Positions 1 through 8,037 of a stretch of DNA of 64,000 nucleotides are shown piece after piece. The position numbers were made by a program, and so were the translations under genes. The stretch lies in assembly GCA_900549235.1 (NCBI GenBank), contig URNT01000019.1:1-64000 (forward strand). The letters are read 5' to 3'. The stretch's first letter is position 1; every line of letters starts with the position of its first letter. Source of the DNA: an uncultured Clostridium sp. (GTDB taxonomy: Bacteria > Bacillota > Clostridia > Lachnospirales > Lachnospiraceae). The notes below the pieces were generated by a model, which had not been told where the DNA came from, did not search any database, and saw only the letters and a list, made by a program, of their open reading frames with translations.

Positions 1-79
1 TTATCATAGAAGGACCTTATCGTAGTTAATTTTACAGAAAAAGTTTCACATTCTCTTTTTGTCCGCACCCCTCCCTCTT

Positions 80-122
80 AAAAGCTGTCACTTCACTAAC
101 ATTTCGAAAAGTGACAGCTTTT
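80..122. terminator. Long perfect hairpin, probable terminator
   Basis: A 14-bp inverted repeat (positions 80-93 and 109-122) encloses a 15-nt loop. The arms begin and end in A/T runs, so it could end transcription in either direction. The gene it serves probably lies left of the window. Confidence 0.55.
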
Positions 123-164
123 GTCATTCTCAATTATTATACTATACTCAAAATATATAGATGA

Positions 165-629
165 TTGAGAGGATTTTATTATGACACCTACACTGAAACT
201 TCTTTAACATTTGAAACTTTAAAAAAGACCGTAGGAAATACTCTGGCCTATACTGCTGCCACAGATTATCCTGTATATTCTCCACTCATTATTTATGGTA
301 AGAGAAGTTCTGAGAAAACTCATTTACTACATGCTATCGGAAATCAATTTTTACAAAATTATCCAACTGCAAAAGTTCTATCCATATCTGCTGAACAATT
401 GGACTCTCTTACATTCGATACTGTAGATTGCCTGCTAATTGACAATTTTCAACTATTAACCCAAAATCCTGACTGTCCAAAAACATTTGCTCATAAAATA
501 AAAAATACAAATGAGCCAATCGTAATTGCTTCAAACGATTTACATATGGATTTTTATGATCTTGAACCATATTTTTCCTGTCATAATCATGGTATATCCA
601 ACGGTCTGCTTGTTGATATTCAAGATTAA
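165..629 (+). CDS. DnaA-like AAA+ fragment, possibly broken at its 5' end
   Basis: The 154-residue product resembles only the central AAA+ domain of DnaA/Hda. It has an entry segment ending LIIYG, a P-loop-like GKRSSEKTHLLHAIGN (about residues 45-60), a Walker-B-like DCLLIDNFQLL (about 88-98) and a sensor-1-like IVIASND. The Walker A glycine before the lysine is replaced by Glu, so ATP binding is doubtful. The lid, the DNA-binding domain IV and the N-terminal domains of DnaA are absent. The open frame begins at TTG 165 with no clear ribosome site. A good site (GAGAGGA, 168-174) instead precedes ATG 181, which is in another frame and stops after eight codons, so the original start may have been frameshifted. 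The region is AT-rich and sits beside mobilization genes. It may be a remnant replication or mobile-element protein; function is unknown. Confidence 0.5.
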   Translation: MRGFYYDTYTETSLTFETLKKTVGNTLAYTAATDYPVYSPLIIYGKRSSEKTHLLHAIGNQFLQNYPTAKVLSISAEQLDSLTFDTVDCLLIDNFQLLTQNPDCPKTFAHKIKNTNEPIVIASNDLHMDFYDLEPYFSCHNHGISNGLLVDIQD

Positions 630-651
630 ACTTTTATAAAATAAAACTTTA

Positions 652-682
652 AAGACCGTTTCCCTACTGGCAAGCGGTCTTC
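652..682. terminator. Hairpin between convergent genes
   Basis: AAGACCG (652-658) pairs with CGGTCTT (675-681) and is followed on the plus strand by CTTTCT. It lies between the ends of the DnaA-like gene and the relaxase gene. Confidence 0.5.
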
Positions 683-709
683 TTTCTACACAAACATTCC
701 TGCACCCAT

Positions 710-1204
710 CTAACTCAAAAACTCTTCCACTGTAATCTGAAGAGCAGGAATATTTCTGTTCAAAACATTCTTTACATGCTGCTTTAATTCAAATAGATCC
801 CGCAATGCCCCACTGTACAACTTGCCATCAACATAACTCTCACTATTCATAACAAAGTGAATATGGATATTCTCTTTGTCTAAATGAACTCCAAAGCAAA
901 TTTGATAACGTCCCATATAGAATCGTGCAATCTCATAAGCAATCTGTCTAGCCATATCTGCAGTTACCTGCCATGTCGGATCAAAAGATACGATAAAATG
1001 GCGAATCTGTCTGAATCCATTGGTTTTACCAAAAATCTCCTTAACCTTCTCCATCTGTAAAATCATCTGAGCCGGATCACATGGATTCACCCCATAGCCA
1101 CCAATATAACCATTCGTTTTTTCTTTATTAGTCACATAATTGATCACATTTTCTAAAGCACTCGGAGCCTTATAATTTTCATTGACTATTTTAACAATTT
1201 CCAT
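710..1204 (-). CDS. Minimal MOB-type relaxase (mobilization nuclease)
   Basis: Relaxases nick the origin of transfer on one strand and stay covalently bound to it through a tyrosine, starting conjugative mobilization. The 164-residue product keeps the family core: a candidate nucleophile tyrosine near the N-terminus (NYVTN), the HFIVSFDP strand, and the metal-binding histidine motif GVHLDKENIHIHFVMN. Most MobA/VirD2-type relaxases are two to four times longer; here nothing follows the nuclease domain. The start overlaps the end of the upstream ribbon-helix-helix gene by 19 bp, implying translational coupling. The two probably form a compact mobilization pair of an integrative mobilizable element. 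No type IV secretion or coupling-protein gene is visible, so transfer would need a helper. Confidence 0.8.
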   Translation of the reverse strand: MEIVKIVNENYKAPSALENVINYVTNKEKTNGYIGGYGVNPCDPAQMILQMEKVKEIFGKTNGFRQIRHFIVSFDPTWQVTADMARQIAYEIARFYMGRYQICFGVHLDKENIHIHFVMNSESYVDGKLYSGALRDLFELKQHVKNVLNRNIPALQITVEEFLS

Positions 1205-1470
1205 ATTTCATCCACTGCCTCCTGCATTTCTCCAATCCACTTTTTTCTTGTTTTTTCATCCTGTTCTAACTCCAGAGCCGTAACATCATTCTGTAATTCC
1301 ACAAGATGCCTAGCCATATCTCCTTTCACACTTCTGATACGGGTTCTTGAATTCACTGCACTCTGTTTCATATATTGAGAAATTGTCATCTCTGCTTTAT
1401 CTGCTTTTTTCTGGATCATATCTTTTTCTTTCTCAGTACAGCGTATGGTAATCGTTACAGAACTTCTCAT
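1186..1470 (-). CDS. MobC-like ribbon-helix-helix relaxosome accessory protein
   Basis: The small basic protein begins RSSVTITIRCTEKEKD, a typical ribbon-helix-helix strand and helix, followed by KADKAEMTISQYMKQSAV as the second helix and a charged helical C-terminus. Such proteins bind oriT next to the relaxase nick site and help load the relaxase, as MobC/NikA do. ATG 1470 is chosen because an AGGAGG box (1480-1485) lies nine bases upstream; an in-frame ATG at 1488 would add six residues but overlaps that box. It is translationally coupled to the minimal relaxase. The assignment rests on fold-like pattern and context; an autoregulator of the same fold is an alternative. Confidence 0.65.
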   Translation of the reverse strand: MRSSVTITIRCTEKEKDMIQKKADKAEMTISQYMKQSAVNSRTRIRSVKGDMARHLVELQNDVTALELEQDEKTRKKWIGEMQEAVDEIWKLLK

Positions 1471-1712
1471 CCTATAAATCCTCCTCATTCTTTTTATTTA
1501 TCAGTTGTTTCAACTAAGATTAAATTTGATTATCCATTGATTTTTAACCTCATCCAAATTGAGATAATTTTGACATTCCCTATATATTAGCAGGATAACG
1601 CAAATGTAACACATTTTTCCCCTTTTGACCTCTTCTCACATTGCTTGTTCTTATTTTCTTTTATCACGCAGCTAACTACTTAATAAATCTTACTGGAGGA
1701 GATAAATTTACG

Positions 1713-1895
1713 ATGTTCGAAGCTTATGATGATCTAATCAGTCTTGAAACTTTATGTGAAATGCTCGGAGTTGGAAAAAATGCAGCTTATGAATTACTAC
1801 GCTCTAAGCAAATAAAAGCGTTCCGAATTGGTCGGACATAGAAAATTCCAAAAAAATCCGTTGAAGAATATATCCTACGGCAAGCCGGACTATAA
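1713..1895 (+). pseudogene. Excisionase-family HTH protein interrupted by an in-frame TAG
   Basis: ATG 1713 follows GGAGGAG at 1695-1701. The product is a MerR/excisionase-type helix-turn-helix: LISLETLCEMLGVGKNAAYELLRS, then KQIKAFRIGRT. Codon 43 is TAG (1839-1841). Reading on in the same frame gives KIPKKSVEEYILRQAGL before TAA 1893-1895, which is the normal wing and C-terminal helix of these proteins. Family members usually have Trp at the stopped position, so a single TGG-to-TAG change is the simplest explanation. No tyrosine or serine integrase is seen nearby, so the element is probably immobile by itself. Suppression of the TAG cannot be excluded from sequence alone. Confidence 0.75.
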
Positions 1896-1924
1896 ATCCA
1901 ACAAGAAAAATAAGCAGAAAAATA

Positions 1925-1965
1925 ACAGGTGCTGCTCTCTGCCCCAAGCAGAAAACAACACCTGT
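1925..1965. terminator. Bidirectional terminator
   Basis: ACAGGTG (1925-1931) pairs with CACCTGT (1959-1965), with an inner CTGCT/AGCAG stem. It is flanked by an A-rich left side (U-rich on the minus-strand transcript) and a TT/AT-rich right side, and lies between the excisionase remnant and the end of the ATPase gene. Confidence 0.6.
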
Positions 1966-1982
1966 CTTAAAAAATTATTCAA

Positions 1983-3359
1983 TTACATTCTCTTATCGAA
2001 GTTTATCCTTCCGGCCAGATAGATTGGTATCGTCTGCGTTTTCCCATCTTCTGTACTTCCACCATAGGTATTGCCCTTCAAATAGTACAGAAAATCCAGT
2101 AGACCAGCGTCCAATAGTGCTACAGCTGTATTACCCGCATTCTTTCCGGCTTTTACTTCCAGACCATAATTCTTATAATCCTGCAGGCTTCTGACATAAA
2201 AATCCAGTTCCCCGCCTGTCTGCTGATATACGGCAAACCACGGTACATTTCCGGCAATGCTATCTGTATTTTTCAGCCGGTTCAAAAGCTCCAGATATAC
2301 AAAGTTCTCACACAGGATTCCTTTTACTGTTGTATCTGGTTCTCCGGTCTTTCTCAGGAAATAAGCAGCAACTCCCAGATCCATATAGTAGTATCTGCAG
2401 TTGTCTACAATGTTTAAATGGTCACAATCAACGCTCTTGCTGCAGTAACCAATCACATGAGACAGATACAGCCAGCTTCTGGCATGATTGATCATTTTCT
2501 TGGATACCCGTCCGCGCTCTTCCTTAAACACGATTTTTGACAAATCTGTTATCAGATCTTCCGTGCCTTTCTTCTCTTTCACGAGCATGATCGCAATCGC
2601 CTGAAATAATTGTCCAAAAATCTCAATATCCAGTTCGGATTCAAAGTATCTGGATGATTCCTTAATAAAGATATTGATGATCTGTTCCAGCAACCGTCTG
2701 CTTTGCCCCAGATCTCCGGTTTCCAAATAGTTTTGTACCACTCTGGGGTATCCGCCTATCTGACAGTATAGATCAAAATAACCTTTGATTTCATCATACC
2801 GGGCATGGTCATCCTTCCCATCCAGAGAAAGCCTCTCATACAAATCCCGCTTCCCAAATGCCCCTAAAAACTCTGGAAAGGACAGGGTTTGCATGATCAG
2901 GGTATCGGTGTCGCCTGCTGATAGAAAGAATTCCTCTTCCCTTGTTTTTCCAAGGTAGCTTCCTGTTACAATAAAATCACAGGCAAATTCTCTGGCAAAC
3001 TCACGAATACGGCTGTAAATCACCGGTGATTCCTGTATTTCATCAATGACAACTACGGTATCCCTGCTATCCACAAACTCCGGTTCATACATTTTCAGGA
3101 CTGCAGCCATACCATTTTCTGCTTTGTCCTGCCCGCTTGTCCGGTGATAAGCCTTTTCATAGCAATCCAGAAAATATTCTCCAGACTGCCCGATCATATT
3201 GATGTAGATATGGTGCTGGTACTGTTCTCTGGCAAATTTATCAAGAATGTATGTCTTTCCCACCTGCCTGGCTCCTTCCAGTTCCAGAACAAGCCCGGAA
3301 CTGCGTTTTTTCCATCGAAGCAAGTCTGCGTATATATCCCTTTTTAATTCCATCTCCAT
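1983..3359 (-). CDS. AAA ATPase with DUF4143 C-terminal domain
   Basis: The 458-residue protein has a Walker A motif LEGARQVGKTYIL (about residues 27-39), a Walker B VVVIDEIQESP and a sensor IVTGSY, the signature of the 'ATP-binding protein, AAA/DUF4143' family. The C-terminal half carries GGELDFYV...GLEVKAG, resembling the PD-(D/E)xK-like nuclease fold seen in DUF4143. Members are widespread in gut anaerobes, often as variable accessory genes; their biochemical role is not established. The gene stands alone between a bidirectional terminator and about 400 bp of non-coding sequence. It may be cargo of the neighbouring element or an independent acquisition. Confidence 0.85.
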   Translation of the reverse strand: MEMELKRDIYADLLRWKKRSSGLVLELEGARQVGKTYILDKFAREQYQHHIYINMIGQSGEYFLDCYEKAYHRTSGQDKAENGMAAVLKMYEPEFVDSRDTVVVIDEIQESPVIYSRIREFAREFACDFIVTGSYLGKTREEEFFLSAGDTDTLIMQTLSFPEFLGAFGKRDLYERLSLDGKDDHARYDEIKGYFDLYCQIGGYPRVVQNYLETGDLGQSRRLLEQIINIFIKESSRYFESELDIEIFGQLFQAIAIMLVKEKKGTEDLITDLSKIVFKEERGRVSKKMINHARSWLYLSHVIGYCSKSVDCDHLNIVDNCRYYYMDLGVAAYFLRKTGEPDTTVKGILCENFVYLELLNRLKNTDSIAGNVPWFAVYQQTGGELDFYVRSLQDYKNYGLEVKAGKNAGNTAVALLDAGLLDFLYYLKGNTYGGSTEDGKTQTIPIYLAGRINFDKRM

Positions 3360-3493
3360 AAAAGTTCCTCATTTCTGATACACATCTCTGAATCCCAGTA
3401 TAACATACTTTAAAATGAATACCAAGCATCTACACAGCTACTACACAGTTTTTACACAGTTACTATTAAAACATTCCAGCTGCTAATAAACAA

Positions 3494-3536
3494 AAAGTGC
3501 TGTCTCCGTCGCACAAAATCAAAGAAACAGCACTTT
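3494..3536. repeat. 10-bp inverted repeat in a 408-bp non-coding gap
   Basis: AAAGTGCTGT (3494-3503) and ACAGCACTTT (3527-3536) form a perfect stem with a 23-nt loop. A second hairpin, GGTGTG/CACACC, spans 3578-3601. No gene, tRNA or known RNA family was recognised in 3360-3767. These could be terminators or the boundary of the mobile element. Confidence 0.4.
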
Positions 3537-3767
3537 ATAAATTCGTATATAATTGTAAAACTGAATGTTTTGTTTTAGGTGTGGAAGGTCTCGAACACAC
3601 CGGTTAGATTTCAGGGGATAGCTTAGCATATTTTCAGAGGAAACGCAAGCCATACCCCATTAAGTTTTTTATTCTTATAGTTGTATTCTTATCTTGTGAT
3701 GCTGGTATGACAGGAGATTTCCTCAAACGGCATCATACTGCACCTGGAACTTCTAGGCGAAGCCTTC

Positions 3768-4178
3768 TTATACAAGCCCTTCCATCATAGCTGACACATC
3801 CACAAGCCCCTCTCTGCCCCCTTGGACCACCTCCCCGGGAAGCTGCTCAAAGGGAACATTTTCCCGCATGAACACGGCCTGGACAATGGATGCCATATTG
3901 GCTCCCGCAACTACCTTGAGATTTTTTCCAACCGGCTCTGCCAGCAGCTGCACCGCCACATTAAAGGGCGAACCGCCCAGGATATCGGTCATAAGAAGCA
4001 CATCATCCGATTCCAGATCCTGAATCGCCTGCACCATGCGTGACTTCAGTTCCTCTATGCCCTCTCCTTTTACAAAATCAACCACCTGTACCTGCTCCGG
4101 TACACCGGCCACCAGCTCAATGGCGCTCATCACTCCCTGCGCATACTGCCCATGGCCTGTCACTACAAGTCCTGTCAC
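3768..4178 (-). CDS. PTS mannose-family EIIA component
   Basis: EIIA of the mannose/fructose/N-acetylgalactosamine PTS takes phosphate from HPr and passes it to EIIB. The 136-residue protein starts MTGLVVTGHGQYAQG, where His9 in the TGHG motif is the phosphorylated residue; TDILGGSPFN is the second family signature. Translation begins at GTG 4178, seven bases after AGGAGG. It is the last gene of the regulator-to-PTS operon, separated from EIID by a short G/C hairpin (about 4222-4240) that may set differential expression. Substrate cannot be read from sequence; the adjacent murQ points to an amino sugar. Confidence 0.93.
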   Translation of the reverse strand: MTGLVVTGHGQYAQGVMSAIELVAGVPEQVQVVDFVKGEGIEELKSRMVQAIQDLESDDVLLMTDILGGSPFNVAVQLLAEPVGKNLKVVAGANMASIVQAVFMRENVPFEQLPGEVVQGGREGLVDVSAMMEGLV

Positions 4179-4242
4179 TTAAGCTCCTCCTGGTTTCTAT
4201 TATTTACTCCCTTTTTAAACAGGCCGCCCTGAGGGCAGCCGG

Positions 4243-5112
4243 TTATGCATAGAACCCGCTTATATACCCAATACCGGTCAGTATGGCTGCCAGGACCAGG
4301 ATCAGCCCCATCAGCTTAAGGGGCGACCACTTTTTCTTGGCGTACAGCCAGTATACGCCCAGGGTCAGACCCAAAGGCACCAGTCTTGGGAAAATGTTGT
4401 TGATGGTAGCGTCTGCGTTAAATATCACCTGGCCTGCAAGCACTTCCCCGGTAGCTGCGTCAAATACATCCTTTACGATCTGGAACGGGATAGAGCAGCT
4501 GACAAAAGACGCAGTCAGGGCACCTACTACCAAAAGTCCCATGAAATTCATGGAATTCGTGAGAATATCCATTTTACCAGTTGCCATAAATCCGGACATA
4601 CCCTCCAGACCCGACTTGTATCCAAAGTAGAACAATTTCCTGGAAAGGATACAGGTAAGAACCGGGTAAGTCACCAGATAGATAACAGCTCCCACCCATG
4701 CCATAGAGCTGTCAAGCCCCTGTGAAATGGACATGCATATGGTCAGGAGAATGGGGATAATGGTGGCCACCCAAAGTGAATCACCAATGGCAGATGTAGG
4801 GCCGATCAGGGCTACCTTTACGGTATTGATCACATCCGGCGTGCACTGGCCATTGGCATTGGCTTCCTCCATACCGCATACAATGCCGTTGCAGATGGAT
4901 CCCACCTGTGCCTCTGTGTTAAAAAGGGTCACGTGGCGTTTCAAAGCCTGGGCTTTTTCCTCCTTGGTGTCATACAATTCCTCCACAACAGGAGCCATGG
5001 ACTGGCCGAAAGCCATGCCCAGCATACTCTCCGCCTGCTGGGAACAGCCATTCCAGAAAAACCAGTTCCAGAAGGACCGATCCAATGTTTTTTTGCTTAA
5101 CTGCCTGCTCAT
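4243..5112 (-). CDS. PTS mannose-family EIID membrane component
   Basis: EIID is half of the membrane channel in mannose-family PTS systems. The 289-residue protein opens with a polar region (SFWNWFFWNGCSQQAE), followed by the family segment GICNGIVCGMEE-like 'GSICNGIVCGMEEANA' and the G-P-x-S-A-I-G-D-S patch (PTSAIGDSLWVA). Hydrophobic segments occupy the C-terminal half. ATG overlaps the EIIC stop by four bases (ATGA), so the two membrane subunits are translationally coupled. The spread over four separate polypeptides (B, C, D, A) resembles Aga/Sor-type systems more than ManX, where A and B are fused. Confidence 0.93.
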   Translation of the reverse strand: MSRQLSKKTLDRSFWNWFFWNGCSQQAESMLGMAFGQSMAPVVEELYDTKEEKAQALKRHVTLFNTEAQVGSICNGIVCGMEEANANGQCTPDVINTVKVALIGPTSAIGDSLWVATIIPILLTICMSISQGLDSSMAWVGAVIYLVTYPVLTCILSRKLFYFGYKSGLEGMSGFMATGKMDILTNSMNFMGLLVVGALTASFVSCSIPFQIVKDVFDAATGEVLAGQVIFNADATINNIFPRLVPLGLTLGVYWLYAKKKWSPLKLMGLILVLAAILTGIGYISGFYA

Positions 5113-5894
5113 GCCCTTGCCTCCTTTTGATCAATCTGAAACACATAATAGATCACTGCCAGCAGTGTTGCGATCACAGCCACTGCCATAGTGTTTAAGT
5201 TAAAATAAGTTACAAGTACAAACCCCAGCAGGAAGATACATATCTGCCACTGCTTCTTTAACAGGAACGAGATGATGATCCCCATTCCAAGAGCCGCCAT
5301 CATACCGCCAAAGGTACTGAGCAGAGTTGTGAGCCAGCCCGGTATCATGGATGCAAAATCCGCCTGTGCCGATGCTGCTGTCATGGTGGTCAGAAGAATC
5401 ACCGCCGGGATAAACCGGCACGCCAGGCCGATCAGCTGCCCGCATACAACATTGGGAATATACATCTTTCCGGTTTCTCCTGCCGCAGCGTACTTATTGG
5501 CAAGACGGTTTAAGGGCAGGTTCAGGGCGTAAGACAGGTTCCACACCATCTGTCCCACCAGACCGCCGATTCCCGCGAACACCACAGCCAGGCCGATGAC
5601 CTGTGTGCTTTCCATGCCTTTTCCGAATACCAGGGCGCCGGCCGTACCAATGTAGGTGGCATAGGACAAATCCCAGGCCACGGCGCCGCCGGGAGTCACA
5701 TTCCCCATGTACATGATCTGCAGGGCAATCCCCACAATCATGGCTGTCTGCAGATCCCCCATGATCACACCCACCACAAAGGATGCCACCAGTGGTCTTC
5801 CCAAGGTGTACCACCCTATGGTATTGCCCACAATAGAGCCAATAGAACCCAGATACACAAACAGTGAAATCCCTATAATCTGTATGGCACTCAT
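5109..5894 (-). CDS. PTS mannose-family EIIC membrane component
   Basis: EIIC carries the main sugar-binding membrane domain of mannose-family PTS. The 261-residue protein is strongly hydrophobic throughout and contains the typical NVTPGGAVAWDLSYATYIGTA stretch in two parts and VFAGIGGLVGQMVWNL. It is preceded by GGAGGGGAAG and by EIIB 18 bp upstream. Family relatives import mannose, fructose, GalNAc, GlcNAc, sorbose or gluconate-type sugars. The operon context (MurQ, a PIG-L homologue, a GNAT) suggests an N-acylated amino sugar, which is inference. Confidence 0.93.
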   Translation of the reverse strand: MSAIQIIGISLFVYLGSIGSIVGNTIGWYTLGRPLVASFVVGVIMGDLQTAMIVGIALQIMYMGNVTPGGAVAWDLSYATYIGTAGALVFGKGMESTQVIGLAVVFAGIGGLVGQMVWNLSYALNLPLNRLANKYAAAGETGKMYIPNVVCGQLIGLACRFIPAVILLTTMTAASAQADFASMIPGWLTTLLSTFGGMMAALGMGIIISFLLKKQWQICIFLLGFVLVTYFNLNTMAVAVIATLLAVIYYVFQIDQKEARA

Positions 5895-5912
5895 TTCTTC
5901 CCCTCCTATACG

Positions 5913-6401
5913 CTAAATTGTTTTTTTAAATGCTTCCCACGTGGTCCTGGCTGAGGTTGGAAGCTGATGGAAAAATACATCCAGCCCGTCAGCGGCAAAT
6001 CCATCCAGGATCTCCACATCCCGATCACTGAGATAAAAGATTCCTGTGGCCCCGTCCAGTTTGTGCATGGAATCTTCCTTTTTAGCCAGGTTTCCCAGCA
6101 TGACCGCCTTAGCGCCTCCGATCTCCTCCTTCAGCGCGGTCAGGACTTCAGGCTGTCTCACGATCATCAGCCGGTTGCCGCTTCCCGGTTTTTTCAATAT
6201 CTCCCTGGCCTCTTCTGTTGTAACAATGTGTGTTTTGTACGTGCCCGGAACACCCATAGTCATAATGGTCTTAAGCATGGGATTCTTGGCGCTCACATCA
6301 TCCACTGCCACGATCTCCTTGATCTGCAGCGTGGGACACCATGCCACAATAGTCTGCCCATGTATCAGCCTGTCGTCAATCCTTACATACAAATCTGCCA
6401 T
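5913..6401 (-). CDS. PTS mannose-family EIIB component
   Basis: EIIB receives phosphate from EIIA on a histidine and transfers it to the incoming sugar. The 162-residue product begins MADLYVRIDDRLIHGQTIVAW; the His in RLIHGQ (residue 14) is the family phosphorylation site. Length matches the usual stand-alone IIB. It follows murQ by 14 bp. The adjacent IIC and IID genes are in the common mannose-family order. Confidence 0.94.
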   Translation of the reverse strand: MADLYVRIDDRLIHGQTIVAWCPTLQIKEIVAVDDVSAKNPMLKTIMTMGVPGTYKTHIVTTEEAREILKKPGSGNRLMIVRQPEVLTALKEEIGGAKAVMLGNLAKKEDSMHKLDGATGIFYLSDRDVEILDGFAADGLDVFFHQLPTSARTTWEAFKKTI

Positions 6402-6415
6402 TGCAGTTCCTCCTT

Positions 6416-7348
6416 TCAGTCACGGCCGCGCGCACCATCCAAACATTTCCTCACAAACCCCTTATGGATCTTCAGGCGTTCCTTTGCCTCTTTTGCCGTT
6501 ATCCCTGTCAAGATCATGACAATGGCTGCCTTAATCCCTCCATCCGTCAGTTCAAGGGCTGCCTGTGCTGTCTCCTCCGTGCAGCCGCAGGCCATGGACA
6601 CAATCCTTTTGGCCCGCTCCACCAGTTTCAGGTTGGTGGCCCGCATATCCACCATAAGATTCCCATATACTTTCCCGATTCCCACCATGGCCGCAGTGGA
6701 GATCATGTTCAGGATCATCTTCTCAGCCGTACCCGCCTTCAGCCTGGTAGACCCTGTGAGTATCTCCGGCCCGGCGTCCACCTCAATGGCTATATCTGAA
6801 TAATCCGTAAGCTCGGCGGGCCGGTTGCAGGAAAGCCCCACGCAGCATGCGCCTGCTTCCCTTGCACATTCCAATGCGCCGATACAGTACGGGGTGCGCC
6901 CGGAGGCAGAAAGGGCCACCACCACATCCCTCTGATTCACTTTGAGATGTTCCAGGTCTCTCCTGCCCTCCTCCTTGGAATCCTCCACTCCCTCCTGAGC
7001 TTGGACGAAGGCTTTTTCACCTCCTGCTATGATCCCCACCACCTCGTCCGTAGTGGAAAATGTGGGCAGGCACTCCACCGCGTCCAGGATGCCCAGCCTT
7101 CCGCTGGTTCCGGCTCCAGCGTAAATCAGCCTTCCCCCCTTATTCAGCGCGCAGATGACCGCTTCTACGGTTTCCTCGATCTGCGGCAGCACCTGTTTTA
7201 CGGCCTCAATGACATTTTTATCCTCTTCATTCATCACGGTCAGAAGTTCCCCCACGCTCATCAAGTCCAGGTCCAGTGTCCTGGGGTTCCTGCTCTCTGT
7301 CTTTAAACCGGATAATACTTCCTTATCTTTTCCCTTAAGCCCTACCAT
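6416..7348 (-). CDS. murQ: N-acetylmuramic acid 6-phosphate etherase
   Basis: MurQ cleaves the D-lactyl ether of MurNAc-6-P, giving GlcNAc-6-P and lactate, the entry step for peptidoglycan sugar recycling. The 310-residue protein has the N-terminal signature TESRNPRTLDLD (about residues 17-28), an SIS domain with YAGAGTSGRLGILDAVEC (Glu92 matches the essential Glu in DASECPPTF of known MurQs), and EGVEDS containing a second conserved acid. ATG overlaps the upstream deacetylase homologue by seven bases. Known MurNAc PTS carriers (MurP) are glucose/sucrose-type; here a mannose-family PTS follows directly, suggesting a different route of MurNAc or muramyl-saccharide uptake. Confidence 0.95.
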   Translation of the reverse strand: MVGLKGKDKEVLSGLKTESRNPRTLDLDLMSVGELLTVMNEEDKNVIEAVKQVLPQIEETVEAVICALNKGGRLIYAGAGTSGRLGILDAVECLPTFSTTDEVVGIIAGGEKAFVQAQEGVEDSKEEGRRDLEHLKVNQRDVVVALSASGRTPYCIGALECAREAGACCVGLSCNRPAELTDYSDIAIEVDAGPEILTGSTRLKAGTAEKMILNMISTAAMVGIGKVYGNLMVDMRATNLKLVERAKRIVSMACGCTEETAQAALELTDGGIKAAIVMILTGITAKEAKERLKIHKGFVRKCLDGARGRD

Positions 7349-8022
7349 AAGCGTTCCTCTATCTGGCTTGCATACATGTAGCCCACTGTATTGCAGTCAT
7401 TTCCTGATTCAATTCCCCTTACCTTAAGGTTAGTTGTATAGTAAGGGATGTATGGGAAATCATTGATCTCCCCCTTAAATACCTGGTACTCCTTAAGCGC
7501 CCTGAACCACTGGTCCGTCTCCTCCTCACTGAGGCTGTAATATGCCTGGGGGATAAAGCCCTGGAGATCCTCAAAGGTCTCCCCGTACACAAGACGGATG
7601 GGGTTGCCTTTTTTTCTTAAATGCTTTACTGCCTGCGTCACTGCGTCATGAGTATTGATGTGTCTTGGGTGCATGGAACCGCGCCAGTGGGTGATGACCA
7701 GTTCCACCTTCTCCTCTTCAAAATATGTTTCCAGGCGTCTGGCAAAGTCCTCCAGGGAAGGCATGCTGCTGGACACATATCCCAGCCAGATAGTATCCCC
7801 GCCCAAGGCTCTGGCCGCCCTCTGGTTCTGGTCCAGCAGCGACTTCAGATAAGCCTGCTTTTCCTCTTCTGATGCATTGGGATCTTCCAGTCTGCCCTGC
7901 GTTACATGGATCAGGGTGCAGTGGCTGCCCTGCTTTGCGTATTTTATGATCAAAGGCCCTCCCAGCAGTTCTGCATCCAATGAATGGGCCCCAATACTCA
8001 CCACACGTTTTGCAATTTTCAT
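7342..8022 (-). CDS. PIG-L/LmbE family protein with altered catalytic motif
   Basis: PIG-L enzymes are zinc N-deacetylases of GlcNAc-containing substrates (MshB, BshB, PIG-L). The 226-residue protein keeps the fold markers VSIGAHSLDAELLGG at the N-terminus and SMHPRHINTHDAV near residue 120. The usual AHPDDE motif reads A-H-S-L-D-A here: the zinc ligands His13 and Asp16 and a later His remain, but the first Asp, the general base in characterised enzymes, is Leu15 and the Pro is Ser. Activity may be lost, altered or supplied by another residue. It overlaps murQ and follows a GNAT gene, so acetylation state of an amino sugar seems central to the operon. Substrate unknown. Confidence 0.85.
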   Translation of the reverse strand: MKIAKRVVSIGAHSLDAELLGGPLIIKYAKQGSHCTLIHVTQGRLEDPNASEEEKQAYLKSLLDQNQRAARALGGDTIWLGYVSSSMPSLEDFARRLETYFEEEKVELVITHWRGSMHPRHINTHDAVTQAVKHLRKKGNPIRLVYGETFEDLQGFIPQAYYSLSEEETDQWFRALKEYQVFKGEINDFPYIPYYTTNLKVRGIESGNDCNTVGYMYASQIEERLW

Positions 8023-8037
8023 ATTCTGTCCCCTCCC

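Noticed and set aside
3541..3660. Sequence resembling a tRNA T-arm (GGTCTCGAACACACC)
   Set aside because: No cloverleaf, anticodon arm or acceptor stem could be built around it.
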